Source: Phallusia fumigata
Lineage: Eukaryota; Chordata; Ascidiacea; Phlebobranchia; Ascidiidae
Assembly: GCA_008931825.1 (NCBI GenBank)
Contig: QXVZ01010443.1
Location: 1,692-24,458, forward strand
DNA: 22,767 bases
Reading direction: 5' to 3'
Positions 1 through 10,959 of this stretch are shown in pieces. Every line of letters starts with the position of its first letter. Position 1 is the stretch's first letter. The position numbers were made by a program, and so were the translations under genes. The notes below the pieces were generated by a model. It did no database searches. It was not told where the DNA came from and worked only from the letters and a program-made list of their open reading frames with translations.

Positions 1-1040
1 AGCCTCTTGTTTGAAATTTTGGCTAAATTCCCCTTTGTAAAGCAAACGCCACATAAAACATGTTTTGCATCAAAGCTGCCAAAGACTCGTTGTTAAATCC
101 ATCGGGGTTTAGTAAAACTCTGCGCGCCAAGTGTTAGTATTACTACTGCACATAGCAATACAAAGCTGTGACTGGTGGATATGGAAAAAGCGTCAACATA
201 AGTTTTGTGGTCAACCAGTGTCAAAACTTGTAGCGTCGTTGATTAGAATCTAAACCCTCACAGTAGATTTATTAAAACAGTGTTGGTGATATACCCGGCA
301 AAACCTTGTCAACAAACAGTTGCTATATAGTGTCAAATATAACTCCATTTCTGCATCAGTAACTTTCTTTTATCACAAGCATACTTTCTGTACAGCTTAG
401 TTTGTTCCATTTTCTTTGCAACTACCCCTGCTGTTCCAACATTTTTTCATGCATTCCCCTTTTGCTTATTTTGGAACTTTTCGTTCCCCTACACTAGACA
501 AGAAGTGATTCAAAGCAATATTAAAATCTCTATAAGCACCGGGTAACCGAAAACAAAATACTACACTTTATGTGGGAATTCCTTCAATTAACACACATAA
601 TTTCTTCCTGGGAAGGTATGCCTCTCCGGTTGTGAATCACTGGCATTTAACTATGGTCAACGCACGGAGCCTTACGTTTCGTTCACATACAACGCACACG
701 CGATCCTTCCCAAATGAAAGCTGCCATTTTTTGTCTGCAGCGGATCAAGCCTTGACTCTTTCCGCTTGAAAACCTATTGAGGTCAAGCGGAACAAATTCA
801 ATACAAACGCAGGGCAGACGTCAAGGTCGCTTTCAAAATGTTGCAGCGTAGACAAAAAGTTCACAGGCAACCGACGTGGCAATGACCAAGCGTTAAACTT
901 GGCAGTCTAATCAACGAGACACCCCAAATCGCTGTATTAAAAAAATACTTTATGTAACACGTAAGTTTAAAAATGAAGACAAGCAAACTTTTATAGTACT
1001 AATGAGTTACAAATTTTCAATCTTAAAGTCGGAACTCTGA

Positions 1041-1205
1041 AGGCCGATTCACACCAGATGCGTCTACCGGTTTGCGTTAAGGTTTTTTGATCTCGCGGCA
1101 AGCAGCGGGGCACTTACACCAGCCGGGACCAAAGTTTATCCATCTTGCCGCGAGATCAAAAAACCGTACCGCAAACCGGTAGACGCATCTGGTGTAAATC
1201 GGCCT
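1041..1205. mobile_element. Foldback MITE with 62-base terminal inverted repeats
   Basis: Left arm 1041-1102 and right arm 1144-1205 are inverted repeats that match at about 59 of 62 positions around a 41-base spacer (1103-1143). The ends read AGGCCGATT and its complement. Units B (near 5395) and C (near 9775) have the uninterrupted sequence at the same place, so this is an insertion in unit A after the units separated, or a loss from the others. There is no coding capacity, as expected for a non-autonomous miniature inverted-repeat element. I could not define a convincing target-site duplication, so the transposon superfamily is open. Confidence 0.85.
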
Positions 1206-1347
1206 TTACCGTTTCGACAGGATGTTTTGCAAAATATCATTTTAAAGGTAGACACATACTGTACATGGTAGGTTAATTTGTGGTGGTACAAAAAACCTAC
1301 ATGTGGAAAACACACTGATGAATATTTTTAGGTCAACAAAACACACG

Positions 1348-1440
1348 CAAAGATGGCAGTCGGGTACGGAGGTACGGTACGCTTTTCGTAACGAGGTACG
1401 TGTTAGGCACAATTCAATACGTACCGTACTGTCATCCTTG
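1348..1440. mobile_element. Short inverted-repeat element, unit A copy
   Basis: The left end resembles CAAGGATGGCAGT and the right end is its inverted form, ACTGTCATCCTTG. Tracts rich in GGTACGGTACG lie just inside the ends. Related copies sit at the same place in units B and C, and an isolated one lies at 19224-19276. This looks like a very small non-autonomous element, or a hairpin-forming repeat. No coding potential. Confidence 0.55.
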
Positions 1441-2220
1441 ATCACATAAATCACAAAACTATGAGAAACCTGGACTATAGTCGGTCAAACGACGCTATTT
1501 GATACATTACTAGACTTTCTAGGTGGGCCGTGACTTATCACTACGCTTTAGCTGAGTTTAAAAGGATCATGTTCCCTAATTTTTGTTATTTTATTCCTTA
1601 TTGGTAAAAAATTGCAACCGTTAAGAGGTGGGATCAAGAACAGATTTGGCGCTCTAATTCGCAGTCGCATATTAGGAACACACAGATTGCAACCAACAGA
1701 GTGATGAAACTTACTTTTTCTTTTCTTTTTTCATTTAGCATTTTAAGTTGTTAACCAAAAATATTTCTTTATTTTCTTATTTCAACTCGTACAGTAATTG
1801 CAAAAAAACATAATTTATCTAAAATACATCGTTTATAACGTGGTTAAAGCTTAATTTGTTGAACAAAAGCTAGTTAGACTGAACGTTACACAGGCTCCAA
1901 TTACACAGGCTTATTTGCAGACATGTGAAATGTGTTTGGTAAAAAGTCAACAGACGAACATATAGGATCAAGGGAAATCCTGACGTCGGAGTTAATTTCC
2001 TTTGCACTAACTACTATTAGGCTTCGTCAGTTCGACAAACTGTTCCACCCCTGTAGCTAATTTAGCAATGTCATAACCACGCAGTGTAAAAACGTGGCTA
2101 GCTTGCTTCATCACTAATTTCCTTAGCACATCTGGTGTAAAAAGCTACACAAAATCAACGTTACGTTGTGGCGGATATATTTGTGTATTTACTGAGTGCT
2201 AGAATTCACATAATTTTTAA

Positions 2221-2267
2221 AATGCTGATTTGTACACGACGGAGGTTTCTTCCCCCGTACAGGTCTT
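2221..2267 (-). pseudogene. Orphan CH-domain last exon, unit A
   Basis: Read on the minus strand this encodes DLYGGRNLRRVQISILK followed shortly by a stop. It closely matches the last exon of the intact gene at 3583-3672 (DLYKGNNLRRVQISILK). The only nearby acceptor (CTAG before AAGAC) would need one base carried over, while the intact third exon ends in phase 0, so splicing to it would shift the frame. No matching exons 1 to 3 are visible just upstream. I call it a relic of an older internal duplication, although use as an alternative last exon cannot be excluded from sequence alone. Confidence 0.6.
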
Positions 2268-2493
2268 CTAGATCTAGAGCTGTTTCATTCAAATCAAAAA
2301 CACAAATACATGGAGATGGTAATAACGCAATAGACTAATCTCATGGTAAACACTGTGTACTCTTTAGTACAAGACTTCATTTTAAACCTCTCAAATACCT
2401 AAAACCTGTGGCACAGGCCTTAGCAATTCCAAAGTAGTATGATAGAGCTGGGCGCCGACACCCTCAAAGCAACGCCCCAGGCATGACGCGCTC

Positions 2494-2501
2494 TGACGTC
2501 A
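2494..2501. promoter_or_regulatory. CRE-type palindrome TGACGTCA
   Basis: A perfect TGACGTCA lies in a GC-richer island (about 2455-2520) that is otherwise unlike its AT-rich surroundings. Unit B carries the same island near 6875-6885. A similar 24-base context recurs at 21654-21680, so the site may belong to a dispersed repeat rather than to a promoter. The octamer matches the CREB/ATF consensus; any regulatory role is inference. Confidence 0.3.
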
Positions 2502-3214
2502 CAGACAATCCGGCGAATAGGCAGACTTGAGCGGTGTAAATTGAGTGCTCCTTCGTTCGCCTTGTCAACTGAGCTGAGTTGAGCTTATATCGCGCGGTGA
2601 AAGAAACGTAGCGACACGATAGCAATAAATCAATCACCAGGCCGGAAATAGCTGCGCAACGTTGAAACGTCATGGAGCGCGAAAAAGTGAAGGGCACAGC
2701 TGGGGGATTTAGGTTGAACGCGCTGCAGCTACTCAATAAAACTGGAAGAGAAATAAACCCATTTGTGTTTTCCACCGTACTGTATCCTTCGCATCCATTT
2801 CTGATATAGCTATCCAGAGGATAGTCAACTGTGTCACGCCAAATGTCTTATTTTTTCGAAAATTAGCAATAAGCTCTTGTCGTTTTATAGTGTTTTTGTT
2901 TTGAATTCGTTTTATACCTAGCTATCGATGTGTTTTTCCTGTCATTTGTTGATGTAGAGTATAGATGATCCGCTTGAATCCGGCTACCTACCTTACACGT
3001 GTACATTTTCCAGTCTTTTATGTAATAGTGAGACGTTATGGAACTTAACACCCCAAAATGAAAATGAGTTGGAAGAAGGCTCGGCCCATACATAATCTAA
3101 AGTGGAAAAGCGTATGACGAAACGTCTTATTTTTAAACTATCTTTGAAACGTTGTTTTGAGTAAATTCACAAGTAAATGTGTACAGAGAGATGGCATTTT
3201 GTTATTCATACACA

Positions 3215-3233
3215 TTTATTTTGACAATTTATT
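3215..3233 (-). terminator. Possible polyadenylation signals for CH gene A
   Basis: Two TTTATT hexamers on the plus strand (3215-3220 and 3228-3233) read AATAAA on the minus strand, about 350 bases past the stop codon of the unit A CH gene. The same pair is kept in unit B at 7621-7626 and 7634-7639. In AT-rich DNA such hexamers are common, so this is only a candidate 3' end. Confidence 0.3.
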
Positions 3234-3582
3234 TTGTACCATTATGATATCTATGCTTTTCTGCCCCTCCACCTCACAAACCTTTTTCATTTTCCACACA
3301 ACTAGAATAAAAGCACTAATTACTATTGAGCTTTGTCAGCAGGCCAAATCATTTAAATCTAATTAAACGCCAACCTGACATGATTCGGTCTTAACGTCAT
3401 CCTCGCAGCTTCACAGTTAGCTTGTTTCAAACGAGGCTAACTTCTGCATACCACTAATTTGTCCAGCACATCTGATAGAAAACTGTTCACAAGCAACGTT
3501 ACAATGTGGCGGTTGTATTCGTACATTTGCGGAATACTAGAATTCACGCAATACGCCATTTTTGCATTTCAGTGCAATGATT

Positions 3583-4153
3583 TTAGTAGCCCATGGTAGC
3601 AGCAAATGCCTTTAACTTCAAGATGCTGATCTGCACGCGACGGAGGTTGTTTCCCTTATACAAGTCTGCTATCTAAAAAAACAGCAAAGTACAGATGTAA
3701 TTTATAACCCAAGTTATTTCTTGCTTCATTGCGGTTCAAGTGCTTACGTCAAATAGATCCGACTTAGGAACCCCGAAATCTACCATAGCATCCAGAAACT
3801 TCTGAATATTATCCATTTCTTTGAATTCTTCCACTCCCTATTTGTAAAAAAATGTCAAGAATCGGAAACTAGTTAGAACGGTATTTGATTCTTACCGATA
3901 CTCTGTCTTCATGTAGCTGGTTCGGTTTGCAGCGTCCTGGCTGAAGGCTGTTCCCTAATTTGCAGAGAACTAGTCCGTCTTTCAACCATTCACGGAAAGC
4001 CTAAACAAACAATTGTCTAAAAATTTGTTTGATCTGCTCAACAAAAGCTTAGCGGTCTCTTACCTCTTTTCCTTGACTGTTTGGTTTTTCGCCTGTATAT
4101 AATTCTATCCAGGCCACAATTTTCTTTTCGTCTTCTTCCGAATAATTTGCCAT
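3583..4153 (-). CDS. CH-domain-only calponin/transgelin-like protein, copy A (4 exons)
   Basis: Minus-strand gene with coding exons 4064-4153, 3896-4000, 3748-3837 and 3583-3672 (90, 105, 90 and 90 bases). All three introns are in phase 0, only 58-75 bases long, and have GT-AG ends (GTAAGA, GTAAGA and GTAAGC donors). The 124-residue product is one calponin homology domain: Trp15 in KKIVAWIE, residues 35-50 LKDGLVLCKLGNSLQP, residues 73-81 MDNIQKFLD, residues 91-95 SDLFD, and residues 98-112 DLYKGNNLRRVQISI. This is the actin-cytoskeleton-associated fold of transgelin, calponin and muscle protein 20. It ends just after the last CH helix (AATMGY, stop), so it lacks the C-terminal calponin repeat of typical transgelins of about 200 residues. 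The start ATG at 4153 has a good context (GAAATGG). An unseen alternative 3' exon is possible. Its upstream region is the left end of unit B. Confidence 0.85.
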
Positions 4154-5529
4154 TTCGTCAGTTTGATTTTTAACACAATTTTACACCCCAACAGCAAATC
4201 TACAAGATCTGAAAAATTACAGAATGGTCATACAGTGTTTTTATTTTTCCTCTTTACAGGGTCAGTTTGCATCCAAGCACTTCAGTAATTCAAGCCTCTT
4301 GTTTAAAATTTTGGAAAAATTCCCCTATGTAAAGCGAACTCCACATAAAACATGTTTTGCATCAAAGCTGCCAAACAGTCGTTGTTAAATCCATCGGGGT
4401 TTAGTAAAACTCTGCGCGCCAAGTGTTGCTACTGCACATAGCAATACAAAGTTGAAAGTGACTGGTGGATATGGAAAAAGCCTCAACATAAGTTTTGTGG
4501 CCAACCAGTGTCAAAACTTGCAGCGTCATTGATTAGAATCTAAACCCTCACAGTATATTTATTAAAATAGTGTTGGTGATATACCCGGCAAAACCTTGCC
4601 AACAAACAGTTGCTATATGATGCCAAATGTTTCTAATTACACTTCTACATCCTTAACTTTCTTTGGTCAAAAGCATACTTTCTGTCAATCTTAGTTTGCA
4701 CCATTCTGTTTGCGTCAAACCATGGTTACCAAAATTTTTAATGCATTCCCCCTTTCCTCTGTTTCTGAACTTTTCACCCTTCCCTGCTAGACAAGAAATA
4801 AGGTTTATAACCACTGGTCTACCTAAAAAAAATGCTACACTTATCGCAAACAGCTTTACTATAAAGTGAAAATTCCTTCACTTAATTGAAATAATTTCTT
4901 CCTGGGAAGGTATGCCTCCCCGGTTGGGAGTTACTGGCCGAACAAACTATGGTCAACGCACGGAGCCTTACGTTTTGATCTCATGCATCGCGCACGCGAT
5001 CCTTCCCAAATTGAAGCTGCCGTTATTTTTCCTGCAGCGAACCAAGCCTTGACTCTTTCCGCTTGAGCACCTCAAAACGGTATTATTACCTGTGAGGGAA
5101 AAAGCGTTCGTTGGCGCTGGTGAGGTCAAGCGGAACAATTCCAATACAAACGCGGGGCAGCCGTGAAGGTCCGTTTCAAAATGTTGCAGGGTAGACAAAA
5201 AGTTCACAGGCAACCGACGTCGTTGTGACCCAGCCTTAAACTTGACAGTCTAATCAACGAGACGCGTCCATATCACTGTGTTAAAATATACTGTATTAAT
5301 TGCTTCAAAAAAAAAAACAGTTTAAAATACAAAACAGCAAACTATTATTGTACTAATGGATTATAAATTTTCAATCTCAAAGTCAGAATTCCTACCGTTT
5401 TGATAGGATGTTTTGCAAGCTCCCATTTTGAAGGTAGGCATATACTGTACATGGTAGGTTAATTTGTGGTGGTGCAATTTACTTACATGTGGAAAGCACA
5501 ACGAATATTTTAGGTCAACATAACACACG

Positions 5530-5656
5530 CAAGGATGGCAGTATGGTACGGTGGTACGGTACGCAGCAAAAATGATCAAAGCTTACGGTACGCTCTTCGA
5601 AAAGAAGTACATGGTAGGCACAACTCAATACGTGCCGTACTGTAATGTCATCCTTG
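5530..5656. mobile_element. Short inverted-repeat element, unit B copy
   Basis: Ends are CAAGGATGGCAGT and the inverted GTCATCCTTG, at the position equivalent to 1348-1440 in unit A. This copy is about 30 bases longer because of an internal AT-richer segment near 5568-5590. The flanking bases (ACACACG on the left, ATC on the right) are shared between units, so the element predates their duplication. Confidence 0.5.
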
Positions 5657-5889
5657 ATCCCATAACCACAAAACTACGAGAAGCTTGGACTATAGCTGGT
5701 CAAACGACGCTATATATAGGACTAAACTTACTATAGGTGGGCCTTGACTTATCACTATTCTTCAGCTGAGTTCAAAAACATCAACTCTTTTTTTAATCCC
5801 TTATTTGTAAAAAGTGAGTTGCAATTGTTAAGAGTCAGGGAAATGGGTTTGAAACTGGGTAAAATGACCCAAACAAAAGATTTATTGCT

Positions 5890-5992
5890 TTAGTTCGAAT
5901 TCGCCTGTTTGGTGCGGTTTGCACCTTCCTTCTTCAAGGCTGCTCATCAGTTCGCAGAGAACTAAATCGTCTTTCAACTATTCACGAAAAGC
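5890..5992 (-). pseudogene. CH-domain exon 2 relic with in-frame stop, unit B
   Basis: The minus strand aligns without gaps to exon 2 of the intact genes: AFRE, stop, LKDDLVLCELMSSL, then GRCKPHQ, against AFREWLKDGLVLCKLGNSL and GRCKPNQ. The conserved Trp codon TGG is TAG. The 3' end has lost the HEDRVS residues and the GTAAG donor, and the acceptor AG is changed to CA. It lies downstream of, not within, a complete gene and stands as an isolated pseudo-exon of an older CH gene copy. A more degraded version sits in unit C near 10272-10342. Confidence 0.75.
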
Positions 5993-6604
5993 TGAACCAC
6001 TATTGCCTAAAATGATTTAATTTCATTTGCCAGTTAATCCCTTTTTCCGATGACATTGCCTTCGCTGCATTTACTTGAACCCACAGATTGCAACCAACAG
6101 AGTGACGAATCTTACTTTTCTTTTCTTTCCTTTCAATAAGCATTTCAATAAGTTTTTGAACAAAAAAATTTCTTCACTTTCTTATTTTAATTTGTGCAGT
6201 AATTGCAAAAGCTTTATCCAAAATACATCGTTCATAACGTGGTAAAAGCTTAATTTGTCGGGCAATAGCTGTTACACCAAATGCGGACTACACAAGCTTC
6301 ATTGCAGACATGTGAAATGTGTTTGGTAAAAGTCAACAGACGAACATAGGATCACGGGAAATCCTGACGTCGGAGTTAATTTCCTTTGCACTAACTACTA
6401 TTAGGCTTCGTCAGTTCGACAAACTGTTCCACCCCTGTAGCTAATTTAGCAATGTCATAACCACACAGTGTAAAAACGTGGCTAGCTTGCTTCATCACTA
6501 ACTTCCTTAGCACATCTGGTGTAAAAAGCTACACAAAATCAGCGTTACGTTGTGGCGGATATATTTGTGTACTTACTGAGTGTTAGAATTCACACAATTT
6601 TTAA

Positions 6605-6651
6605 AATGCTGATTTGTACACGACGGAGGTTTCTTCCCCCGTACAGGTCTT
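6605..6651 (-). pseudogene. Orphan CH-domain last exon, unit B
   Basis: Counterpart of the unit A relic at 2221-2267, with the same DLYGGRNLRRVQISILK reading on the minus strand and the same acceptor-phase problem. It is nearly identical to the unit A copy, so both descend from one orphan exon present before the A/B duplication. Confidence 0.6.
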
Positions 6652-6959
6652 CTAGATTTGGAGCTGTTTCATTCAAATCAAAAACACAAATACATGGAGA
6701 TGGTAATTACGCAATAGACTAATCTCATGGTAAACACTGTGTACTCTTTAGTATAAGACTTCATTTTCAACCTCTCAAATACCTAAAACCTGTCGCACAG
6801 GCCGTAGCAATTCCATAGTAGTATGATAGAGCTGGGCGCCGACACTTACAAAGCAACGCCCCACGCATGACGCGCTCTGACGTCACACACAATCAGGCGA
6901 ATCGGCAGACTTGGGCGGTGTAAATTGAGTGCTGCTTCGTTCGCCTTGTGAACTGAGCT

Positions 6960-6989
6960 GAGTTGAGTTGAGTTGAGTTGAGTTGAGTT
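6960..6989. repeat. GAGTT microsatellite, six copies
   Basis: Six uninterrupted GAGTT pentamers. The same place in unit A (near 2570-2585) has only one or two, so the tract expanded in unit B or shrank in A after the duplication. Confidence 0.9.
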
Positions 6990-7989
6990 TATTTCTCTTG
7001 GTGAAAAAAATCGTAGCGACACGATAGCACTAAATCAATCACCAGGCCGGAAAAAGCTGCTTAGTGTTAAAACGTCATGGAGTGCGAAAAAGTGAAGGGC
7101 ACAATTGGTTGATTTAGGTTGAACGCGCTGCAGCTATACAATAAAACTGGTAGAGAAATAAACCCATTTGTGTTTTCCACCGCACTGTATCCTTCGCATC
7201 CATTTATGATATAGCTATCCAGAGGATAGTCGACTGTGTCTCGCCAAATGTATTATTTTTTCGAAAATTAGCAATAAGCTCTTGTCGTTTTATAGTGTTT
7301 TTGTTTTGAATTCGTTTTACACCTAGCTATCGATATGCATTTCCTGTCATTTGTTGATGAAGAGTATGGATGATTCGCTTGAATCCGGCTACCTACCTCA
7401 CACGTGTAAATTTTCCAGTCTTTTATTGTAATAGTGAGACGTTATGGAACTTAACACCCCAAAATGAAAATGAGTTGGAAGAAGGCTCGGCCCATACATA
7501 ATCTAAAGTGGAAAAGCGTATGACGAAACGTCTTATTTTTAAACTATCTTTGAAACGTTGTTTTGAGTAAATTCACAAGTAAATGTGTACAGAGAGATGG
7601 CATTTTGTTATTCCATCACATTTATTTTGACAATTTATTTTGTACCATTATGATATCTATGCTTTTCTGCCCCTCCACCTTACAAACCTTTTTCATTTTC
7701 CACACAACTAGAATAAAAGCACTAATTACTATTGAGCTTTGTCAGCAGGCCTAACCCATTTAAATCTAATTAAACGCCAACCTGACATGATTCGGTCTGA
7801 ACGTCATCCTCGCAGCTTCACAGTTAGCTTGTTTCAAACGTGGCTTACTTCTGCATACCACTAATTTGTCCAGCACATCTGATAGAAAACTGTTCACAAG
7901 CAACGTTACAATGTGGCGGTTGTATTCGTACATTTGCGGAATACTAGAATTCACGCAATACGCCATTTCTGCGGTTCAGTGCAATGATT

Positions 7990-8559
7990 TTAGTAGCCCA
8001 TGGTAGCAGCAAATGCCTTTAACTTCAAGATGCTGATCTGCACGCGACGGAGGTTGTTTCCCTTATACAAGTCTGCTATCTAAAAAAACAGCAAAGTACA
8101 GATGTAATTTTAACCCAAGTTATTTCTTGCTTCATTGCGGTTCAAGTGCTTACGTCAAAAAGGTCCGACTTAGGGAGCCCGAAATCAACCATAGCATCCA
8201 GAAACTTCTGAATATTATCCATTTCTTTGAATTCTTCCACTCCCTATTTGTAAAAAAATGTCAAGAATCGGAAACTAGTTAGAACGGTATTTGATTCTTA
8301 CCGATACTCTGTCTTCATGTAGTTGGTTCGGTTTGCAGCGTCCTGGCTGAAGGCTGTTCCCTAATTTGCAGAGAACTAGTCCGTCTTTCAACCATTCACG
8401 GAAAGCCTAAACAAAGAATTGTCTCAAAATTTGTTTGATCTGCTCAACAAAAGCTTAGCGGTCTCTTACCTCTTTTCCTTGACTGTTTGGTTTGTCGCCT
8501 GTATATAATTCTATCCAGGCCACAATTTTCTTTTCATCTTCTTCCGAATAACTTGCCAT
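7990..8559 (-). CDS. CH-domain-only calponin/transgelin-like protein, copy B (4 exons)
   Basis: Intact second copy, minus strand, with coding exons 8470-8559, 8302-8406, 8154-8243 and 7990-8079, the same lengths and phases as copy A. The 124-residue product differs from copy A only by Asn3Ser, Glu22Asp and Val88Leu. About nine coding differences in 375 bases include roughly five silent ones, which fits continued selection on the protein, though the numbers are small. All splice sites and the start context (CAAGTTATTCGG region after ATG) are kept. As in copy A, the protein stops at the end of the CH domain and has no calponin repeat. The 5' flank is the left end of unit C. The two genes probably make interchangeable actin-associated proteins; the cellular role is inferred from the family. 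Confidence 0.85.
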
Positions 8560-9911
8560 TTCGTCAGTTTGATTTTTAACACAATTTCACACCTCAACAG
8601 CAAATCTACAAGGTCTGAAAAATTACAGAATAGTCACATACTGTTTATATTTTTTCCTCTTTACAGGGTCAGTTTACATCCAAGCGTTTTAGTAATTCAA
8701 GCCTCTTGTTTGAAATTTTGGCTAAATTCCCCTTTGTAAAGCAAACGCCACATAAAACATGTTTTGCATCAAAGCTGCCAAAGACTCGTTGTTAAATCCA
8801 TCGGGGTTTAGTAAAACTCTGCGCGCCAAGTATTACTACTGCACATAGCAATACAAAGTTGCGACTGGTGGTTTTGGGTAAAGCGTCAACATAAGTTTTG
8901 TGGCCAATCAGTGTCAAAACTTGCAGCGTCATTGATTAGAATCTAAACCCTCACAGTAGATTTATTAAAACAGTGTTGGTGATATACCCGGCAAAACCTT
9001 GCCAACAAACAGTTGCTATATGGTGCCAAATGTTTCTAATTACACTTCTACATCCTTAACTTTTTTTGGTCACAAGCATACTTTCTGTCAATCTTAGTTT
9101 GCACCATTCTGTTTGCGTCAAACCATGGTTACCAAAATTTTTAATGCATTCCCCCTTTCCTCTGTTTCTGAACTTTTCACCCTTCCCTACTAGACAAGAA
9201 ATAAGGTTCATAACCACTGGTCTACCTAAAAAAGAAATGCTATACTTATCGCAAACAGCTTTACTATAAAGTGAAAATTCTTTCACTTAATTCCAATAAT
9301 TTCTTCCTGGGAAGGTATGCCTCCCAGGTTGGGACTCACTGGCTGAACAAACTATGGTCAACACACGCAGCCTCATGTTTTGATCTCATACATCGCGCAC
9401 GCTATCCTTCCCAAAAGGAAGCTGCCGTTATTTTGCCTGCAGCGAACCAAGCCTTGACTTTTTCCGCTTGAGCACCCCAAAACGGTATTATTACTTGTGA
9501 GGGAAAAAGCGTTCGTTGGCGCTAGTGAGGTCAAGCGGAACAATTCCAATACAAACGCGGGGTCCGTTTCAAAATGTTGCAGCGTAGACAAAAAGTTCAC
9601 AGGCAACCGACGTAGCATTGACCAAGCGTTAACCTTGGCAGTCTAATCAACGAGACACCCCATATCGCTGTATTAAAAAATACTTTATGTAACACGTAAG
9701 TTTAAAAATGAGGACAAGCAAACTTTTATTGTACTAATGAGTTACAAATTTTCAAACTCAAAGTCAGAATTCCTACGGTTTTGGTAGGATGTTTTGCAAG
9801 CTCCCATTTTGAAGGTAGGCATATACTGTACATAATAGGTTAATTTGTGGTGGTGCAATTTACTTACATGTGAAAGGCACAATGAATATTTTTAGGTCAA
9901 CAAAACACACG

Positions 9912-10009
9912 CAAAGATGGCAGTCGGGTACGGAGGTACGGTACGCCCATCGCAACGAGGTACGTGGTAGGCACAACTTAATACGTGCCGTACCGTACTG
10001 TCATCCTTG
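9912..10009. mobile_element. Short inverted-repeat element, unit C copy
   Basis: Ends CAAAGATGGCAGT and inverted TGTCATCCTTG, at the position equivalent to the elements at 1348 and 5530. It is close in length to the unit A copy. Confidence 0.5.
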
Positions 10010-10271
10010 ATCACATAAACACAAAACTACGACCAGTTTGGACTATAGCTGGTCCATCGACGCTACTTGACATAAGACTTGCCTTACTAGGTGGGCCTCG
10101 ACTAATCACTATGCTTGAACTGAGTTCAAAAACATCATGTTTTTATTTCTTTGCATTTTTTTAAACCTTTGTTTTGTAAAAAGTGAATTGCAATCGTTGA
10201 GAGTCAGGAAAATGTTTTTGAATCTGGTAAAAATGACTCAAAGAAAAAATCTAATGCTCTATTTCAATTCA

Positions 10272-10342
10272 ACTATTTGGTGTGGCTTGCAACTTTCTTG
10301 AGGCTGCTCATCAAGAACCAGTTCGTCTTTCAACTATTCCCC
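10272..10342 (-). pseudogene. CH-domain exon 2 relic, unit C
   Basis: The minus strand reads GGGGAATAGTTGAAAGAC and onwards, matching the unit B relic at 5890-5992 and sharing its TAG in place of the conserved Trp codon. A deletion of about seven bases after LKDELVL, then further small changes, destroys the frame. The shared stop shows that the exon was already dead before units B and C separated. Confidence 0.6.
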
Positions 10343-10959
10343 AAACAAACCATTGCCCAAAATGATTTAATTTTATCCGCCAGTTAATCCCTTCTTCTGA
10401 ATGCGTTGCATTTATTGTGTTTACATGAACCCACTAATTGCAACCAACAGAGTGACGAATCTTTCTTTTCTTTCCGTAAGCATTTCAATAAGTTTTTGAA
10501 CAAAAAAATTTCTTCACTTTCTTATTTTAATTTGTGCACTAATTGCAAAAGCTATAATTTATCCAAAATACATCGTTTATAACGTGGTAAAGACTTAATT
10601 TGTCGGGCAATAGCTGTTACACCAAATGTTGTTTGCGGGCTACACAGGCTTCATTGCAGACATGTGAAATGCGTTTGGTAAAAGTCTACAGACGAGCATA
10701 GGATCACGGGAAATCCTGACGTCGGAGTTAATTTCCTCGGCATTAATTACTATTAGGCTTCGTCAGTACGACAAACTATTCCACCCCTGTAGCTAATTTA
10801 GCAGTCATAACCACGCAGCAAGCTTGTTTAAAACTTGGCTTACTCGTTTCTACACACAACTAATTTGTTCAGCACATCTGGTGTAAAAAACTATTCAAAA
10901 TCAACGTTACGTTGTGGCGAGTATATTTGTATATTAACGGAGTGTTAGAATTCAAGCAA

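Larger units (their letters stand above)
1..4292. repeat. Tandem duplication unit A
   Basis: First of three direct repeat units. The motif AGCCTCTTGTTT, which opens the window, recurs at 4293 and 8700, and long collinear stretches follow it each time. Unit A holds one intact CH-domain gene (3583-4153, minus), an orphan last-exon copy near 2221-2267 and a foldback element at 1041-1205 that the other units lack. Compared with B and C it lacks about 50 bases near 775. Outside these features I see no coding region in 1-2200 or 2300-3580; the open frames there are short and not kept in frame between units. The unit may continue to the left of the window. Confidence 0.9.
4293..8699. repeat. Tandem duplication unit B
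   Basis: Second direct repeat unit, 4407 bases long, near-identical to unit A across the intact gene and its 3' flank. It holds the intact CH gene at 7990-8559, an orphan last exon near 6605-6651, a pseudo-exon at 5890-5992 and an expanded GAGTT microsatellite. From about 4600 to 4870 it is closer to unit C than to A. At its left edge and around 5290-5330 it is the odd one out, with A and C agreeing. This patchwork suggests sequence exchange between units. I see no other coding region in 4293-5880, 6000-6600 or 6660-7980. Confidence 0.9.

Noticed and set aside
4663..4869. Plus-strand open frame similar in units B and C (9066-9269)
   Set aside because: It begins at a non-ATG codon, has low-complexity composition, and is kept only because the whole repeat unit is duplicated.
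4968..5213. Minus-strand open frame of 81 codons, also present in unit C at 9373-9618
   Set aside because: Unit A carries a deletion of about 50 bases at this place, and indels between units do not keep the frame; no splice signals or known motifs.
5940..5960. CTGATGAG on the minus strand as a third hammerhead core
   Set aside because: No GAAA box or complementary stems follow; the bases belong to the CH pseudo-exon.
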